From: Oceanobacillus sojae
GTDB lineage: Bacteria; Bacillota; Bacilli; Bacillales; Amphibacillaceae
Assembly (NCBI RefSeq): GCF_007991515.1
Contig: NZ_BJYM01000006.1
Location: forward strand, 156,693 to 220,692
Direction of reading: 5' to 3'
Length of the DNA: 64,000 nt
The position numbers and the translations under genes were made by a program. The stretch's first letter is position 1. The number at the start of each line of letters is the position of its first letter. Positions 34,405 through 43,488 of this stretch are shown one piece after another. Under the pieces are notes generated by a model. The model had not been told where the DNA came from. It ran no database searches and saw nothing but the letters and a program-made list of their open reading frames with translations.

Positions 34405-35193
34405 ATGGTCACCTCTTTACTCGTATCACTTTGGGCCGGTATCTGCGCGATTGATGATATCGGTACACAAATGATCAGACGGCCGTTGTTAATTTCAACG
34501 GTTGTCGGATTAATTATGGGAGATCTTCAGACTGGTTTGTTAATCGGTGCAACACTGGAAGTTATGTGGATGGGTGTAGGAAACGTCGGCGCCTATTCCG
34601 CACCAGATATTATTACAGGTTCCGCAATTGGAACAGCTCTTGGTATTCTTTCTGGCGGAACAGCGACTGCTGTTGCGTTGGCAGTCCCGACTTCTTTATT
34701 GGCACAGCAGTTATTAATTTTGTATCGTTCCGGGATTGTTTACTTGAATCCGATTGCTAATCGAATTGCAGAAACGGGGAATTTTAAAAAGGTATTTCGC
34801 ATTCAATATGTTCCTATGATTTTTGCTTTCTTAATCCGTGCAGTTCCTACTTTCCTGGCTATTTATTTCGGTGCCGGAGCAATTGATAAAGCAGTAGAAG
34901 CACTGCCTGATTCCATTATGGATGGACTATCAATAGCTGGTTCTATTATTCCTGCAGTTGGTATTGGTCTATTAATGCTGATGATGATTAAGAAAGGTGA
35001 ATTATGGGTTTTCCTCATTGCAGGTTTTGCACTTGCCGTTTACCTTGATTTATCTGTATTGCCAATTACCTTAATTGCCCTGCCGTTAGCTTATCTTTAC
35101 GATTTGGCTACACGGGAGAAGGAAACAAAGGCTGAATCAAAATCTCAGGACTCAGATGATTTTGACGATGATGAGGAGGATTATGATCTATGA
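34405..35193 (+). CDS. PTS EIIC, mannose family
   Basis: A 262-residue membrane subunit; the GDLQTGLLIGATLEVMWMG stretch is the classical Man-family EIIC signature. About six to seven membrane spans, then an acidic cytoplasmic tail (DSDDFDDDEEDYDL). GGGAGG precedes ATG 34405. It overlaps EIID by 4 bp. Confidence 0.92.
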   Translation: MVTSLLVSLWAGICAIDDIGTQMIRRPLLISTVVGLIMGDLQTGLLIGATLEVMWMGVGNVGAYSAPDIITGSAIGTALGILSGGTATAVALAVPTSLLAQQLLILYRSGIVYLNPIANRIAETGNFKKVFRIQYVPMIFAFLIRAVPTFLAIYFGAGAIDKAVEALPDSIMDGLSIAGSIIPAVGIGLLMLMMIKKGELWVFLIAGFALAVYLDLSVLPITLIALPLAYLYDLATREKETKAESKSQDSDDFDDDEEDYDL

Positions 35194-36011
35194 CGGAGCA
35201 TAATGAGCAAAATAAGATTACTAAAAAAGATCTCAATCGAATCTTCTGGCGCATGCAATTAATGAACGTGACAAATAACTACCAATCGATGCAGGCAATC
35301 GGATTTTTATCCAGCTTTACTCCTGTTTTAGAACGGTTATATGCTGATAAACCAGATGAATTGAAAACACAGGCGATGAAACGTCATTTAGAATTCTATA
35401 ATAGCCATGTAAATGCGAATGCATTAATTATGGGTGTCTCTGCGGCAGTAGAAGAAACAACTACCGAAGAGGAAAAAGAAACTGTTACAGCTATTAAGAC
35501 TGGATTGATGGGGCCGTTAGCCGGGATAGGAGACAGCCTTCTTAAATTCACATGGCTCCCTATTTGTGGAAGTATTGGTGCTTCCCTTGCTTTAAACGGC
35601 AGTGTTATCGGACCAATTCTAATGTTCCTTTTATATAACACAGTCAACGTTGGTACGAAGTATTATGGAATTCATATTGGTTATAAGCAAGGCGTGCAAA
35701 TGATCGAAGGAGCCGGCGGGAACTTTCTGCAAAGACTGGCCAGTATGGCAAACGTAGTTGGGTTGATGGTTATCGGGGCATTGATAGCCAGTATTATTAA
35801 GATTAATATTGACGCCCAGATTACAGCTGGTGAAAATGTTATCGAAATTCAAGAGATGATTGATCAGGTTATGCCTGGAATTCTCAGCTTGCTGGTTACA
35901 TTCGCAGTTTATAAGATTTTTAAACGGACAAATGGAAAATATGCTCCGCAGCTTATTGTAGGAATTATGGTTTTAGCTATTCTGTTAACGATGGCAGGTG
36001 TACTAGGATAA
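35190..36011 (+). CDS. PTS EIID, mannose family
   Basis: A 273-residue EIID, unique to the mannose family and required with EIIC to form the channel. Conserved: KKDLNRIFWRMQLM near the start, ETVTAIKTGLMGPLAGIGDSL in the middle, and C-terminal membrane segments. GGAGG is provided by the end of the EIIC gene. Completes the permease of this operon. Confidence 0.92.
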   Translation: MTEHNEQNKITKKDLNRIFWRMQLMNVTNNYQSMQAIGFLSSFTPVLERLYADKPDELKTQAMKRHLEFYNSHVNANALIMGVSAAVEETTTEEEKETVTAIKTGLMGPLAGIGDSLLKFTWLPICGSIGASLALNGSVIGPILMFLLYNTVNVGTKYYGIHIGYKQGVQMIEGAGGNFLQRLASMANVVGLMVIGALIASIIKINIDAQITAGENVIEIQEMIDQVMPGILSLLVTFAVYKIFKRTNGKYAPQLIVGIMVLAILLTMAGVLG

Positions 36012-36015
36012 TACT

Positions 36016-37059
36016 ATGAGAAAAAAATATGAAGTTACCCAAGTTGAAAACAATAAATTTTTATTTAAGAAGGATGACACTGCTGAAGAGGAAGTAGTAG
36101 TCTATCTAAAGAAGAGTCCTGCAGATGTGCAGCCGGAGTTTTTACTAAAAACATCTGAGAAAAGCTTCTCCGTTAATATTGGACCAGTCGATTACAGACC
36201 GTATTTTCTTTTGAAATTCGCCGATAAAGCTTATACTATAGGTGAAAGAACGCTTCCTGTAGAAGGAATGAATAATTTCCGGGATATGGGAGGGTATGAA
36301 GCAGAAAATGGGAAGACGGTTAAATGGGGAATGTTATACCGTTCTGATCATATCTATAATGCGACGGAGGCCGGTGTTGACTACTTGAAGAAGCTGGATA
36401 TCCATACAATCATTGATTATCGAAGCGATGATGAGATTAGTAAATATCCGAATAAAACGGTTGACGGTTCTATAAAGACTTATCAGCTGGACCCGGTAGC
36501 ACATGCAGCAGAGCTATCTGCGCAGTTTACTTCTTCGAAAGATAAAGAAGATATTAATTTAATTAATAAAATAATTGAGCAAAAAGAAAAAGGTACTTTG
36601 GTTAATCAAGCAGATGTAGTTCTCGAACAGTATCGTACGTTTGCCAATAAAGACAACTCGAAGGAAGCTTTTGGAGAAATGCTGCGCATCACAGCAAACC
36701 CTGATGCACCAGCTGTTCTTCAGCATTGTCGCGGTGGAAAAGACCGTACAGGATTTGGAGCTATGCTTGTTCTGGGTATTCTGGGTGTGAAAAAAGATGA
36801 CCTGGTGAAAGATTATATGCTTACAGAAGAAAATCGCAAGGAACGTAACCGTGTGAAAATGGAAGGGTATAAAAAATTGACTGATGATAAAGAGGTCCTG
36901 GAGCATTTGTATTCTTTTATTGATACACGTTCCGAATTTATTGCTACATCCATTGATACGATTATTCAAAAGTATGGATCTATTGAAAAATATGTTGTAG
37001 AAGAGTTAGGAATAACTCGTGATATGATTGATACAATGAAGAGTATGTATTTAGAATAA
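36016..37059 (+). CDS. Tyrosine/dual-specificity phosphatase-family protein
   Basis: A 347-residue protein. Residues 1-80 form a beta-rich N-terminal extension; from about 80 it is a Y_phosphatase3 (LipA/PtpB-like) domain with NNFRDMGGY and the P-loop H-C238-R-G-G-K-D-R244-T-G. The catalytic Cys and Arg are present. Its location between EIID and the PRD regulator of a PTS operon is unusual: it may dephosphorylate the imported sugar phosphate or a phospholipid/protein. No signal peptide. Only a weak ribosome binding site (AGGA). Confidence 0.82.
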   Translation: MRKKYEVTQVENNKFLFKKDDTAEEEVVVYLKKSPADVQPEFLLKTSEKSFSVNIGPVDYRPYFLLKFADKAYTIGERTLPVEGMNNFRDMGGYEAENGKTVKWGMLYRSDHIYNATEAGVDYLKKLDIHTIIDYRSDDEISKYPNKTVDGSIKTYQLDPVAHAAELSAQFTSSKDKEDINLINKIIEQKEKGTLVNQADVVLEQYRTFANKDNSKEAFGEMLRITANPDAPAVLQHCRGGKDRTGFGAMLVLGILGVKKDDLVKDYMLTEENRKERNRVKMEGYKKLTDDKEVLEHLYSFIDTRSEFIATSIDTIIQKYGSIEKYVVEELGITRDMIDTMKSMYLE

Positions 37060-37090
37060 TTTTATACCGCAAATGGAAGGAGGGATCACC

Positions 37091-39031
37091 ATGGATTTAG
37101 ACTTGTCAAATAAATTTAGATTTTTAGATGGCAAAGCTAGGTTTAAGGCGTTATTTCTCCTTCTTTTGCGTTCGGAAACCTATATGACAAGTGATCGGCT
37201 GGCAGCAGAGCTTGGTGTTACATCGAGAACCATCAAGAATGATATTCGGACCTTAAAAGAAGAGCTGATCAATGCGGATCTGCTGATTACATCCAAGCAG
37301 TCACTAGGCTATAAATTAGAAATTGTGGATAAGGAATATGAAAATCGTATTAAAGAATATTTCCAAATCTATCAGCCCAAAACAATCGATACGGAATTTG
37401 ATAATCGTGTTCAATATATTTTACGAAGGTTATTAACCTCACATCAGCCAGTAAAGGTGGAGTTTCTTCAGTATGAGCTGAATGTCAGCTTTCCGTTAAG
37501 CAAAGAATTACAGAGAGTAAAAGAAATTATGTCCGATTATAATCTGACTCTTGTTGTAAGACCGCATTATGGGATGCTTGTTCAAGGTGCCCACTTTAAA
37601 AAAATTATGCTGACGATACGTGTTTATAAATATTTTGATAAAAATCCGACAAGTGATTTTGGGATAGCGGAATATAATAAGCTATTCACATGTGAACGGG
37701 CGGATATGGAGATAATCAGAAAGATTTTTTATGAGACTATCACGCAATCAAGAATTGTATTTTCAGATATCAATGCAGAACGCTTTATTATTTACTTAAT
37801 TTACTTCCGCAATCAAAGTCTGGCCAAAAATCGGATTGAACTGGAGCTGCCGGAGATTGCATTTGATTACCGGACAACGGAAGAATATGAACTGGTAGAG
37901 AAGCTGATTAAAAACTTACAGCTGGAATTTGAAGGTTTTACTTTTGCAGAAGATATTGTTCAATTTTTAGCCTATATGGCGGTTATCAGCACCGATTTGT
38001 ACCGTTTTAAAGACTGTACCGTTGAAAATTATGATAGCTTGATTGCATTGGCCGGGGAAACACGGAATTTCTTGCTGAAAGAATTATCAAGTTATTTGCA
38101 GATTGATGCATTTGATAGTGAGGTATGTTTAAAAGATCTGCTTAAGATTATGATACCAATCAGTATGAAAATTAAACTTGAAGTATCCGACTGTGTTGAT
38201 TTAGGATATAGAAATATCAGAGATAGTAATGAGCAGGACCCTTTTCTGCTGCATATTATGAAAAAAATCTGTCAACAGTTTCAGCAGCAATACGGCTATA
38301 CATTCTCTGAAAATGAAGAGCATATGATTTTCAGTACATTTTTGCTGATGCTGAACCGGATTGAATTAGATCACCGTAAACTGAGATTGGCAATTATTGC
38401 TATAGATGGCAGATTGAGCACACAACAGTTAAAGTTCAATCTACAGCATCATTTTTCTGATTACATTGAGCGTATTGAAACAAAGGTTTTATATGAGCTG
38501 GATTCGATGGCGTATCAAACCTATGATTATTATTTATGCTCAAACTATGGTAAAAATATGAATATTCATTATTCCCCGATTTATTTTGCCGAAGAGGGCA
38601 TGACCGAGCTGGAGTATGTCGATTCACTAAAGCATATATTTTTAGATGCCTTCGATTATAATAAAAAAATGCCTGTCATTATGTATGAAGAAATAGAGCC
38701 AAAGTATAAATTCAATCATTTTCCTATTGAAGCTCATTTTCAAAATGGATGCGATTATGAACACGTCGAAGTTCCAGGAGATATTCACATCCACATTTAT
38801 CTCCATCTTTCTTCAGAGAAAGAGACCTTTAAAATCTTTTCATTTCCCCAAAATGGCTCGGCGCAAATAGGGGGAGATGAATATTATTTATTGATTAATT
38901 TAAATGTAGATGGGGATAAGCAAAAGCTCCGGATGCTTTTAGATATTTTAAACCGGACTGTGACAGATAAAAATAAACTGGTTCATCTATGTAAAGAAAG
39001 ACAGAAGGATTATAGCCAATTTTTTATTTAG
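37091..39031 (+). CDS. BglG/Mga-type PRD transcriptional regulator
   Basis: A 646-residue regulator. N-terminal HTH (about 25-60, LGVTSRTIKNDIRTLKEEL), a second HTH/Mga-like region (about 100-160), and PRD-like helical domains (about 180-440). The remaining C-terminal 200 residues show degenerate EIIB/EIIA-like features without obvious active Cys or His. It differs from the full EIIB-EIIA regulator at 8603. Start ATG 37091 follows GGAGGGAT; an upstream ATG at 37073 is less well placed. It is co-transcribed with the PTS it probably controls. Confidence 0.82.
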   Translation: MDLDLSNKFRFLDGKARFKALFLLLLRSETYMTSDRLAAELGVTSRTIKNDIRTLKEELINADLLITSKQSLGYKLEIVDKEYENRIKEYFQIYQPKTIDTEFDNRVQYILRRLLTSHQPVKVEFLQYELNVSFPLSKELQRVKEIMSDYNLTLVVRPHYGMLVQGAHFKKIMLTIRVYKYFDKNPTSDFGIAEYNKLFTCERADMEIIRKIFYETITQSRIVFSDINAERFIIYLIYFRNQSLAKNRIELELPEIAFDYRTTEEYELVEKLIKNLQLEFEGFTFAEDIVQFLAYMAVISTDLYRFKDCTVENYDSLIALAGETRNFLLKELSSYLQIDAFDSEVCLKDLLKIMIPISMKIKLEVSDCVDLGYRNIRDSNEQDPFLLHIMKKICQQFQQQYGYTFSENEEHMIFSTFLLMLNRIELDHRKLRLAIIAIDGRLSTQQLKFNLQHHFSDYIERIETKVLYELDSMAYQTYDYYLCSNYGKNMNIHYSPIYFAEEGMTELEYVDSLKHIFLDAFDYNKKMPVIMYEEIEPKYKFNHFPIEAHFQNGCDYEHVEVPGDIHIHIYLHLSSEKETFKIFSFPQNGSAQIGGDEYYLLINLNVDGDKQKLRMLLDILNRTVTDKNKLVHLCKERQKDYSQFFI

Positions 39032-39090
39032 AAGCAGGGTAGAGAAGAAAAAGCCGTTTTGTACTTATGAGATAGAAAAAGATATTGCTA

Positions 39091-39149
39091 AGAAAATCCA
39101 CCTTTGGCCAGCCAGATGAAGAATAAAACTGACTAAAGGTGGATTCTTT
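39091..39149 (+). terminator. Terminator of mannose-type PTS operon
   Basis: AAAATCCACCTTT pairs with AAAGGTGGATTCTTT around a loop of roughly 29 nt. It lies between the operon and the convergent transaldolase gene. Confidence 0.65.
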
Positions 39150-39270
39150 GATAACTGTTTGAGTTATTATTAATTTATTACATAATTAGAGAAGAAATAA
39201 ACTTTGTCTTGGAGTAATAGTTGCACTTTTCTTATAAATTGGGGTGTATTTTCGAGATAATATCATACAA

Positions 39271-39936
39271 TTACATACCTCTTAATTCCTCCCCATGTTG
39301 ATTAAACACATCAATAGCAGATAAAGCTATCTCTTTATCAATCATCTGCAAGTAGATATCATAAGGAATTGTTACAGTATGAGCACCTGAGGTTAGTGCA
39401 TACACCACTTGCTGGGAATTTTTAAAGCTTGCTCCCATTATTTGTGCGTTTAGTTTTCGGGAGTCAATAAAAGCACGGGTCTTATTAATTGCTTCATAAG
39501 GATCTATTCCATGTGTTGACATACGATTAACATACGGAGCCAAGTAATCGCATTGTGCGAGTGCCCCTAAAATAGCCTGGTCAGCTGAGTAAATCGCCGT
39601 GCCCAATATGACATGATCAGGATCTTCTTTCTTTAACTTACTTATTACGCCTACTCCCACTTGGTTCAGTGAAATCTTAACACCAATCTTTTTTCCTTCA
39701 GGAGCCAAAGAATAAATTCTATAGGCATCTTCGTAAAGCTCATTGAAGGTAGAACCAACTGCCTGTACAAATAGAAATGGCACTCCTTTGGAAAAAAGCT
39801 CTTCAATTTTCCTTTCTCTGTTTTCACCTTCCTTTAATAAAAGAGTAGGGTTAGTTGTGACTCCTTGAAAAATTCCGGATTCTAGAGCTTTTTCAATATA
39901 CTCGGTATTTGCGGTATCTAAAAACATTTTATTCAC
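39271..39936 (-). CDS. Transaldolase/fructose-6-phosphate aldolase-like (TalC/FSA)
   Basis: A 221-residue short transaldolase-family barrel. It shows FLDTANTEYI at the start, GVTTNPTLL (25-33), the Schiff-base Lys K87 in KIGVKISLN and APYVNRM. This subgroup comprises short transaldolases and fructose-6-phosphate aldolases; the two cannot be separated by eye. AGGGGTGA precedes ATG 39936. It may serve the neighbouring sugar-phosphate pathways. Confidence 0.9.
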   Translation of the reverse strand: MNKMFLDTANTEYIEKALESGIFQGVTTNPTLLLKEGENRERKIEELFSKGVPFLFVQAVGSTFNELYEDAYRIYSLAPEGKKIGVKISLNQVGVGVISKLKKEDPDHVILGTAIYSADQAILGALAQCDYLAPYVNRMSTHGIDPYEAINKTRAFIDSRKLNAQIMGASFKNSQQVVYALTSGAHTVTIPYDIYLQMIDKEIALSAIDVFNQHGEELRGM

Positions 39937-39938
39937 CC

Positions 39939-40130
39939 CTATTTGATTTCTTTTTTTATCATATTTTCAACGGAAAAGTTTTCTTGAAACCAATGATACT
40001 TTTGAATAATTCTTTTTCTTTCTTCTATCTTATCAATTTTACATACCTTTTTTAAGACTTCATCGATGGATTCTGACCATTGATTGTTTTTTTGTTTAAT
40101 TTCGGAGTCAGATAAAACAAATACAAACAT
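39939..40130 (-). CDS. Hypothetical 63-residue ORF (possible gene fragment)
   Basis: A charged, Lys/Glu-rich ORF ending just before the transaldolase gene. The C-terminal part (YHWFQENFSVENMIKKEIK) resembles the end of larger enzymes such as glycosyltransferases. ATG 40130 has no good ribosome binding site. It may be a 3' remnant. I do not recognise it. Confidence 0.3.
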   Translation of the reverse strand: MFVFVLSDSEIKQKNNQWSESIDEVLKKVCKIDKIEERKRIIQKYHWFQENFSVENMIKKEIK

Positions 40131-40205
40131 ATGATATTAGTGGAGAAGAAAAAGACAGAAAAAACAACTGTTTTTCTGCATATTATTTTTAGGAGACGAT
40201 AGTAA

Positions 40206-40466
40206 ATGATTGGTTTCTTAACAAATGCAATGGAGCAAAAGAAAAGAATTATGATTTATTATCTTGATAAAGATAATAACGTAACACAGAGGATTATCCG
40301 TGTAATGCAGATAGAAGAAACGAAGATTTTAGCTTATTGTTATTATCGAAAGCAGGTGCGCGGATTTATGATTGATAATATATTGTCTTTTGGAATAGTG
40401 AAGGAAGAAAAAAGTGGGCTTAAAGAAAAACAGCAAAAAACACAGAACAAGAGCAATCAGACTTAG
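40206..40466 (+). CDS. Small WYL-like protein
   Basis: An 86-residue protein whose core (IMIYYLDKDNNVTQRIIRV...KILAYCYYRKQVRGFMIDNILSF) follows the beta-barrel pattern of WYL domains, including the I-x-Y, A-Y-C and R-x-F-x-I-D-x-I elements. It has a Lys/Gln-rich C-terminal tail. TAGGAG before ATG 40206. Short stand-alone copies occur in Bacillaceae; function unknown, possibly nucleic-acid or ligand binding. Confidence 0.6.
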   Translation: MIGFLTNAMEQKKRIMIYYLDKDNNVTQRIIRVMQIEETKILAYCYYRKQVRGFMIDNILSFGIVKEEKSGLKEKQQKTQNKSNQT

Positions 40467-40551
40467 ATGGTTAAATAATTTAAAATGCTCTTCTCAGCAA
40501 GTGATTGTCTTGTTATGAGATTTATTCATGGGGATATTATTAAGCGAACGT

Positions 40552-41103
40552 TTACTTTTTAGCGCTGACAGGATTTTTCCCAATGCGGATAGTCATAAAC
40601 TCTTCCTGAAGTTCAAGCAAATTGGCAGAAATGGATGATTCACTTTCTTCACTGCTATCAATTATATATCCTAAATTACGACAACGAACAATTTGACCGG
40701 AGAGAGCTTTTTTTGAGACCGGCTGAAATAATTCTTTTCCATTTTTAAAAATAACAACACTTCCACCATCACGTTCTGTAATTTTAGCAACATGATGATA
40801 AAAAATCCATGCACAATCTATACGGGAGGGACCTTGTGTTGGAAAAGCTATAATTCCTTTTGTTGAACTGATAGGAATCGGTGTTTTCACTTTATAATGA
40901 GGCTCATGATAAAGCACGGCGGCTCTTCTGCCTGTATAGGAAGAAAAATATCTCAGGCAGTTCTTTTCGATAATTCTTAAGGGTATCTCTTTGAAAATAA
41001 GCGTTTTTTCCTGATCGGCCTCAAAGACTTTTGATGTATTTTTTGGTGAGTCGTATGGTAATATTGCCATAGTTTTATCAGTTATTTTATAATATGGACT
41101 CAT
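40552..41103 (-). CDS. comK: Competence transcription factor ComK
   Basis: A 183-residue ComK homologue. The core segments GRRAAVLYHEP, KVKTPIPIS and TQGPSRIDCAWIFYHHV are diagnostic. ComK activates the late competence genes through AT-boxes of the form AAAA-N5-TTTT. AGGAGGG stands before ATG 41103. Its AT-rich upstream region (41104-41230) shows no clearly spaced ComK-box pair. It has no link with the catabolic genes around it; it is one of the core genes that mark this as Bacillales chromosome. Confidence 0.9.
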   Translation of the reverse strand: MSPYYKITDKTMAILPYDSPKNTSKVFEADQEKTLIFKEIPLRIIEKNCLRYFSSYTGRRAAVLYHEPHYKVKTPIPISSTKGIIAFPTQGPSRIDCAWIFYHHVAKITERDGGSVVIFKNGKELFQPVSKKALSGQIVRCRNLGYIIDSSEESESSISANLLELQEEFMTIRIGKNPVSAKK

Positions 41104-41314
41104 TAAAACCCTCCTATAGTATATATTATTAACATATTATGTATGTTATGAAAATATTTTACCACATTAAAAATAATAAATAAAGTAGAATTATTATTAT
41201 TTTTTGAAAAATTTAATAATTGATAAAATAATAGAGATACAAAGATTATATAGTTGATTTGAAAGAGGAAATGAATATCTAGTGCTCTTTGTAATCAAGA
41301 ACGAAACATGAAGG

Positions 41315-41352
41315 TATAGGTTATATTCCTTTTAAAGTAAATATAACCTATA
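41315..41352. terminator. Hairpin between comK and lacI-like gene
   Basis: TATAGGTTATATT (41315-41327) pairs perfectly with its complement (41340-41352) around a 12-nt loop. It lies downstream of the minus-strand LacI gene and probably ends its transcript. The remainder of 41104-41421 contains nothing I can support. Confidence 0.5.
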
Positions 41353-41421
41353 TTGTAAAAAGAAGAGCTGTAAACCTCATTAGGAAAATTTGTTAGTTTC
41401 GTGAAAAAAGAAGCTTATTCA

Positions 41422-42429
41422 TTAACATCCGCATGATTTTCGGATTGTCATAGAGTGAGGTAATTCAATGTGACTCATATAATCAGGGTTATTAATCTTA
41501 TTTAATAAAGTATCAAATGCTATTTTTCCAATTGTTTCGGGTGGTAAAACTACGTTTGTTATTGGCGGTTCGATAATATGTGAAGCTGAAAATTCCCCAA
41601 AACCGATAATAGCAATATCATCGGGAATACTTTTTTTCAATTTTTTTATAGCATCTATAGCTCCAATTGTCATTAAATCATTTTGGATAAATAGTGCAGT
41701 TACCTTGGTCTCTTTTTCTAATAATTCTCTTGCAGCGTCAGCTCCTCCGTCCGCATGAGCAAATCCTTGTATAATTAATTCCTCATTAAAAGGAAGGTTC
41801 GCTTGTTTCAAAGCTTGTTGATATCCTCTGATTCGATCCGCTGTTGTAGAAACATTAGGGTATGTAAAAATAAATCCAATATTTTTATGACCATGCTTTA
41901 CCAGATGCGTGGTCGCATCGTATCCCAGCTGAAAATTGTCACCAGTCACCCTTGGAATATTCTTGATAGAGTCTTCATAACGATTTATCATTACAATTGG
42001 GAATTTTTCCATCGTGTATTTGTGAAGGTACTGAATGTCTCCGGAAGTTGGCGATAATAGGATGCCGTCTACTAAATTAGAATAAAGAAGGTTAATCGTT
42101 TTTTCCTCATATTCATTATTCTCCTTGGTATTTACTAATAACAAATTATATCCCATTTCTTTTGCACGTTCTTCAATGGCGAATATCATTTCTGTAACAA
42201 AGGAATCCGGATAGCTTGATATGACTAAGGCCGCAGTCTTGGTAGATTGCTGTCTTAATGTTTTTGCTGAATAATTAGGCTTATAATTATATTTTTCAAT
42301 AACAGACATTACTTTCATCCGCGTAGCCTTGGAAATATTTTTTGTATTATTAATAACATGTGAAACTGTAGCGATAGATACATTTGCTTCTTTAGCTACG
42401 TCCTTCATGGTAGTTACTTCTTTTTTCAT
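41422..42429 (-). CDS. LacI-family transcriptional regulator
   Basis: A 335-residue LacI/GalR protein: HTH and hinge MKDVAKEANVSIATVSHVINN (about 8-28), then a periplasmic-binding-like domain (LLLVNTKENNEYEEK, VDGILLSPTSGD, FIQNDLMTIGAIDAI), ending IRKSCGC. ATG 42465 is in frame but AGAGGAG favours ATG 42429. It is divergent from the transketolase-TRAP operon, whose promoter carries a perfect-arm LacI operator at 42556-42575, its probable target. Confidence 0.9.
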   Translation of the reverse strand: MKKEVTTMKDVAKEANVSIATVSHVINNTKNISKATRMKVMSVIEKYNYKPNYSAKTLRQQSTKTAALVISSYPDSFVTEMIFAIEERAKEMGYNLLLVNTKENNEYEEKTINLLYSNLVDGILLSPTSGDIQYLHKYTMEKFPIVMINRYEDSIKNIPRVTGDNFQLGYDATTHLVKHGHKNIGFIFTYPNVSTTADRIRGYQQALKQANLPFNEELIIQGFAHADGGADAARELLEKETKVTALFIQNDLMTIGAIDAIKKLKKSIPDDIAIIGFGEFSASHIIEPPITNVVLPPETIGKIAFDTLLNKINNPDYMSHIELPHSMTIRKSCGC

Positions 42430-42519
42430 AACTTCTCCTCTATATCCGTTCTTTAATGCCTTCATGTTACCTTATAGGGTAGCCGTATTCAAGTAGTGGC
42501 AAAAAATCAAAATTTATCA

Positions 42520-42548
42520 TTGACATGATTCCGCTTACAATATATAAT
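42520..42548 (+). promoter_or_regulatory. Consensus sigma-A promoter
   Basis: TTGACA (42520-42525), exactly 17 bp, TATAAT (42543-42548): a full consensus promoter for the transketolase-TRAP operon, about 100 bp before the first start codon. Such a strong promoter needs tight control, supplied by the adjoining operator. Confidence 0.85.
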
Positions 42549-42555
42549 TCAAGAA

Positions 42556-42575
42556 AAGGTTAAACGATTAACCTT
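42556..42575. promoter_or_regulatory. LacI-family operator
   Basis: AAGGTTAAACGATTAACCTT: 8-bp arms are perfectly complementary around a central CG-containing core, the usual form for LacI-family sites. It begins about 8 bp after the -10 box, so it covers the transcription start. Confidence 0.8.
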
Positions 42576-42651
42576 AAAGAAAAATATTTTTCTGGATGTT
42601 AGCGAGAGATAAAGAATAAGATTTTTAAATAAATATTTTGAGGTGATGATA

Positions 42652-43488
42652 GTGAGTAATATCACAGTAGAAGAGCTTAAAGAAAAAGCAATTCAATTAA
42701 GGCAGACTGCTGTAACCATGGTCTACCATGCACAGTCCGGACATCCGGGAGGATCTCTTTCGGCGGCTGATTTCGTAACCGCTTTATATTTCAGAGAGAT
42801 GAATGTAAACCCAGAAGATCCTGAGTGGGCAGACCGTGACCGTTTTGTATTATCGAAAGGACATGTTGCTCCTATCCAGTATGCAGCATTGGCACATCGA
42901 GGCTTCGTACCAATGGAGACGGTTAAAACATTAAGAGAATACAAATCTCCATTTCAAGGACACCCGGATTCTAAAAAATGTCCTGGAATAGATATCTCTA
43001 CAGGCTCTCTTGGGCAGGGACTATCCTGTGCAGTAGGCATGGCATTAGCAGGGAAATTAGATAAAAAAGATTATCGTGTTTTTGCTGTTATTGGTGATGG
43101 TGAAGCGCAAGAAGGGCAGATTTGGGAAGCAGCACAATCAGCGGTGAAATATAAACTGGATAATTTAATCGTTTTTCTAGATGATAATGGATTACAAATC
43201 GACGGACCGACAGATGAAATTATGCCCAATCTTGATTTAGAAAAGAAATTCGAGGCTTTTGGATTCACAACGAAGCGTATTGATGGCCATTCTATGGAAG
43301 AAATCTTAGAAACACTGGATGAAGTGAAGAATGTAAAAGATGGAAAGCCAAAATGTATTGTATGTAATACTATCAAAGGAAAAGGCGTTTCCTTTATGGA
43401 AAATGTTGTTGGCTGGCATGGTAAAGCTCCGAATGAAGAAGAGTATGAGAAAGCAATGGAAGAGTTAGCAAGGGGGTTAAATGCATGA
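42652..43488 (+). CDS. Transketolase, N-terminal subunit
   Basis: A 278-residue thiamine-diphosphate-binding half of a split transketolase: SGHPGGSLSAADFVTAL, FVLSKGHVAPIQYAAL, and the TPP motif GDGEAQEGQIWEAAQ...LDDN. GAGGTGAT points to GTG 42652 as start; GTG 42643 and ATG 42646 overlap that site. It needs the partner encoded next (4-bp overlap). Split transketolases in catabolic operons often act on specialised sugar phosphates. Confidence 0.92.
   Translation: MSNITVEELKEKAIQLRQTAVTMVYHAQSGHPGGSLSAADFVTALYFREMNVNPEDPEWADRDRFVLSKGHVAPIQYAALAHRGFVPMETVKTLREYKSPFQGHPDSKKCPGIDISTGSLGQGLSCAVGMALAGKLDKKDYRVFAVIGDGEAQEGQIWEAAQSAVKYKLDNLIVFLDDNGLQIDGPTDEIMPNLDLEKKFEAFGFTTKRIDGHSMEEILETLDEVKNVKDGKPKCIVCNTIKGKGVSFMENVVGWHGKAPNEEEYEKAMEELARGLNA

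Noticed and set aside
39271..39936. Assignment of the transaldolase to a sulfoquinovose (sulfo-transaldolase) pathway together with the nearby transketolase
   Set aside because: No sulfoquinovosidase, isomerase or sulfolactaldehyde enzyme is present; a different operon and strand separate the genes.
41104..41230. ComK boxes in front of comK
   Set aside because: The region is A/T-rich with several AAAA and TTTT words, but I could not find a pair with the AAAA-N5-TTTT form and correct spacing.
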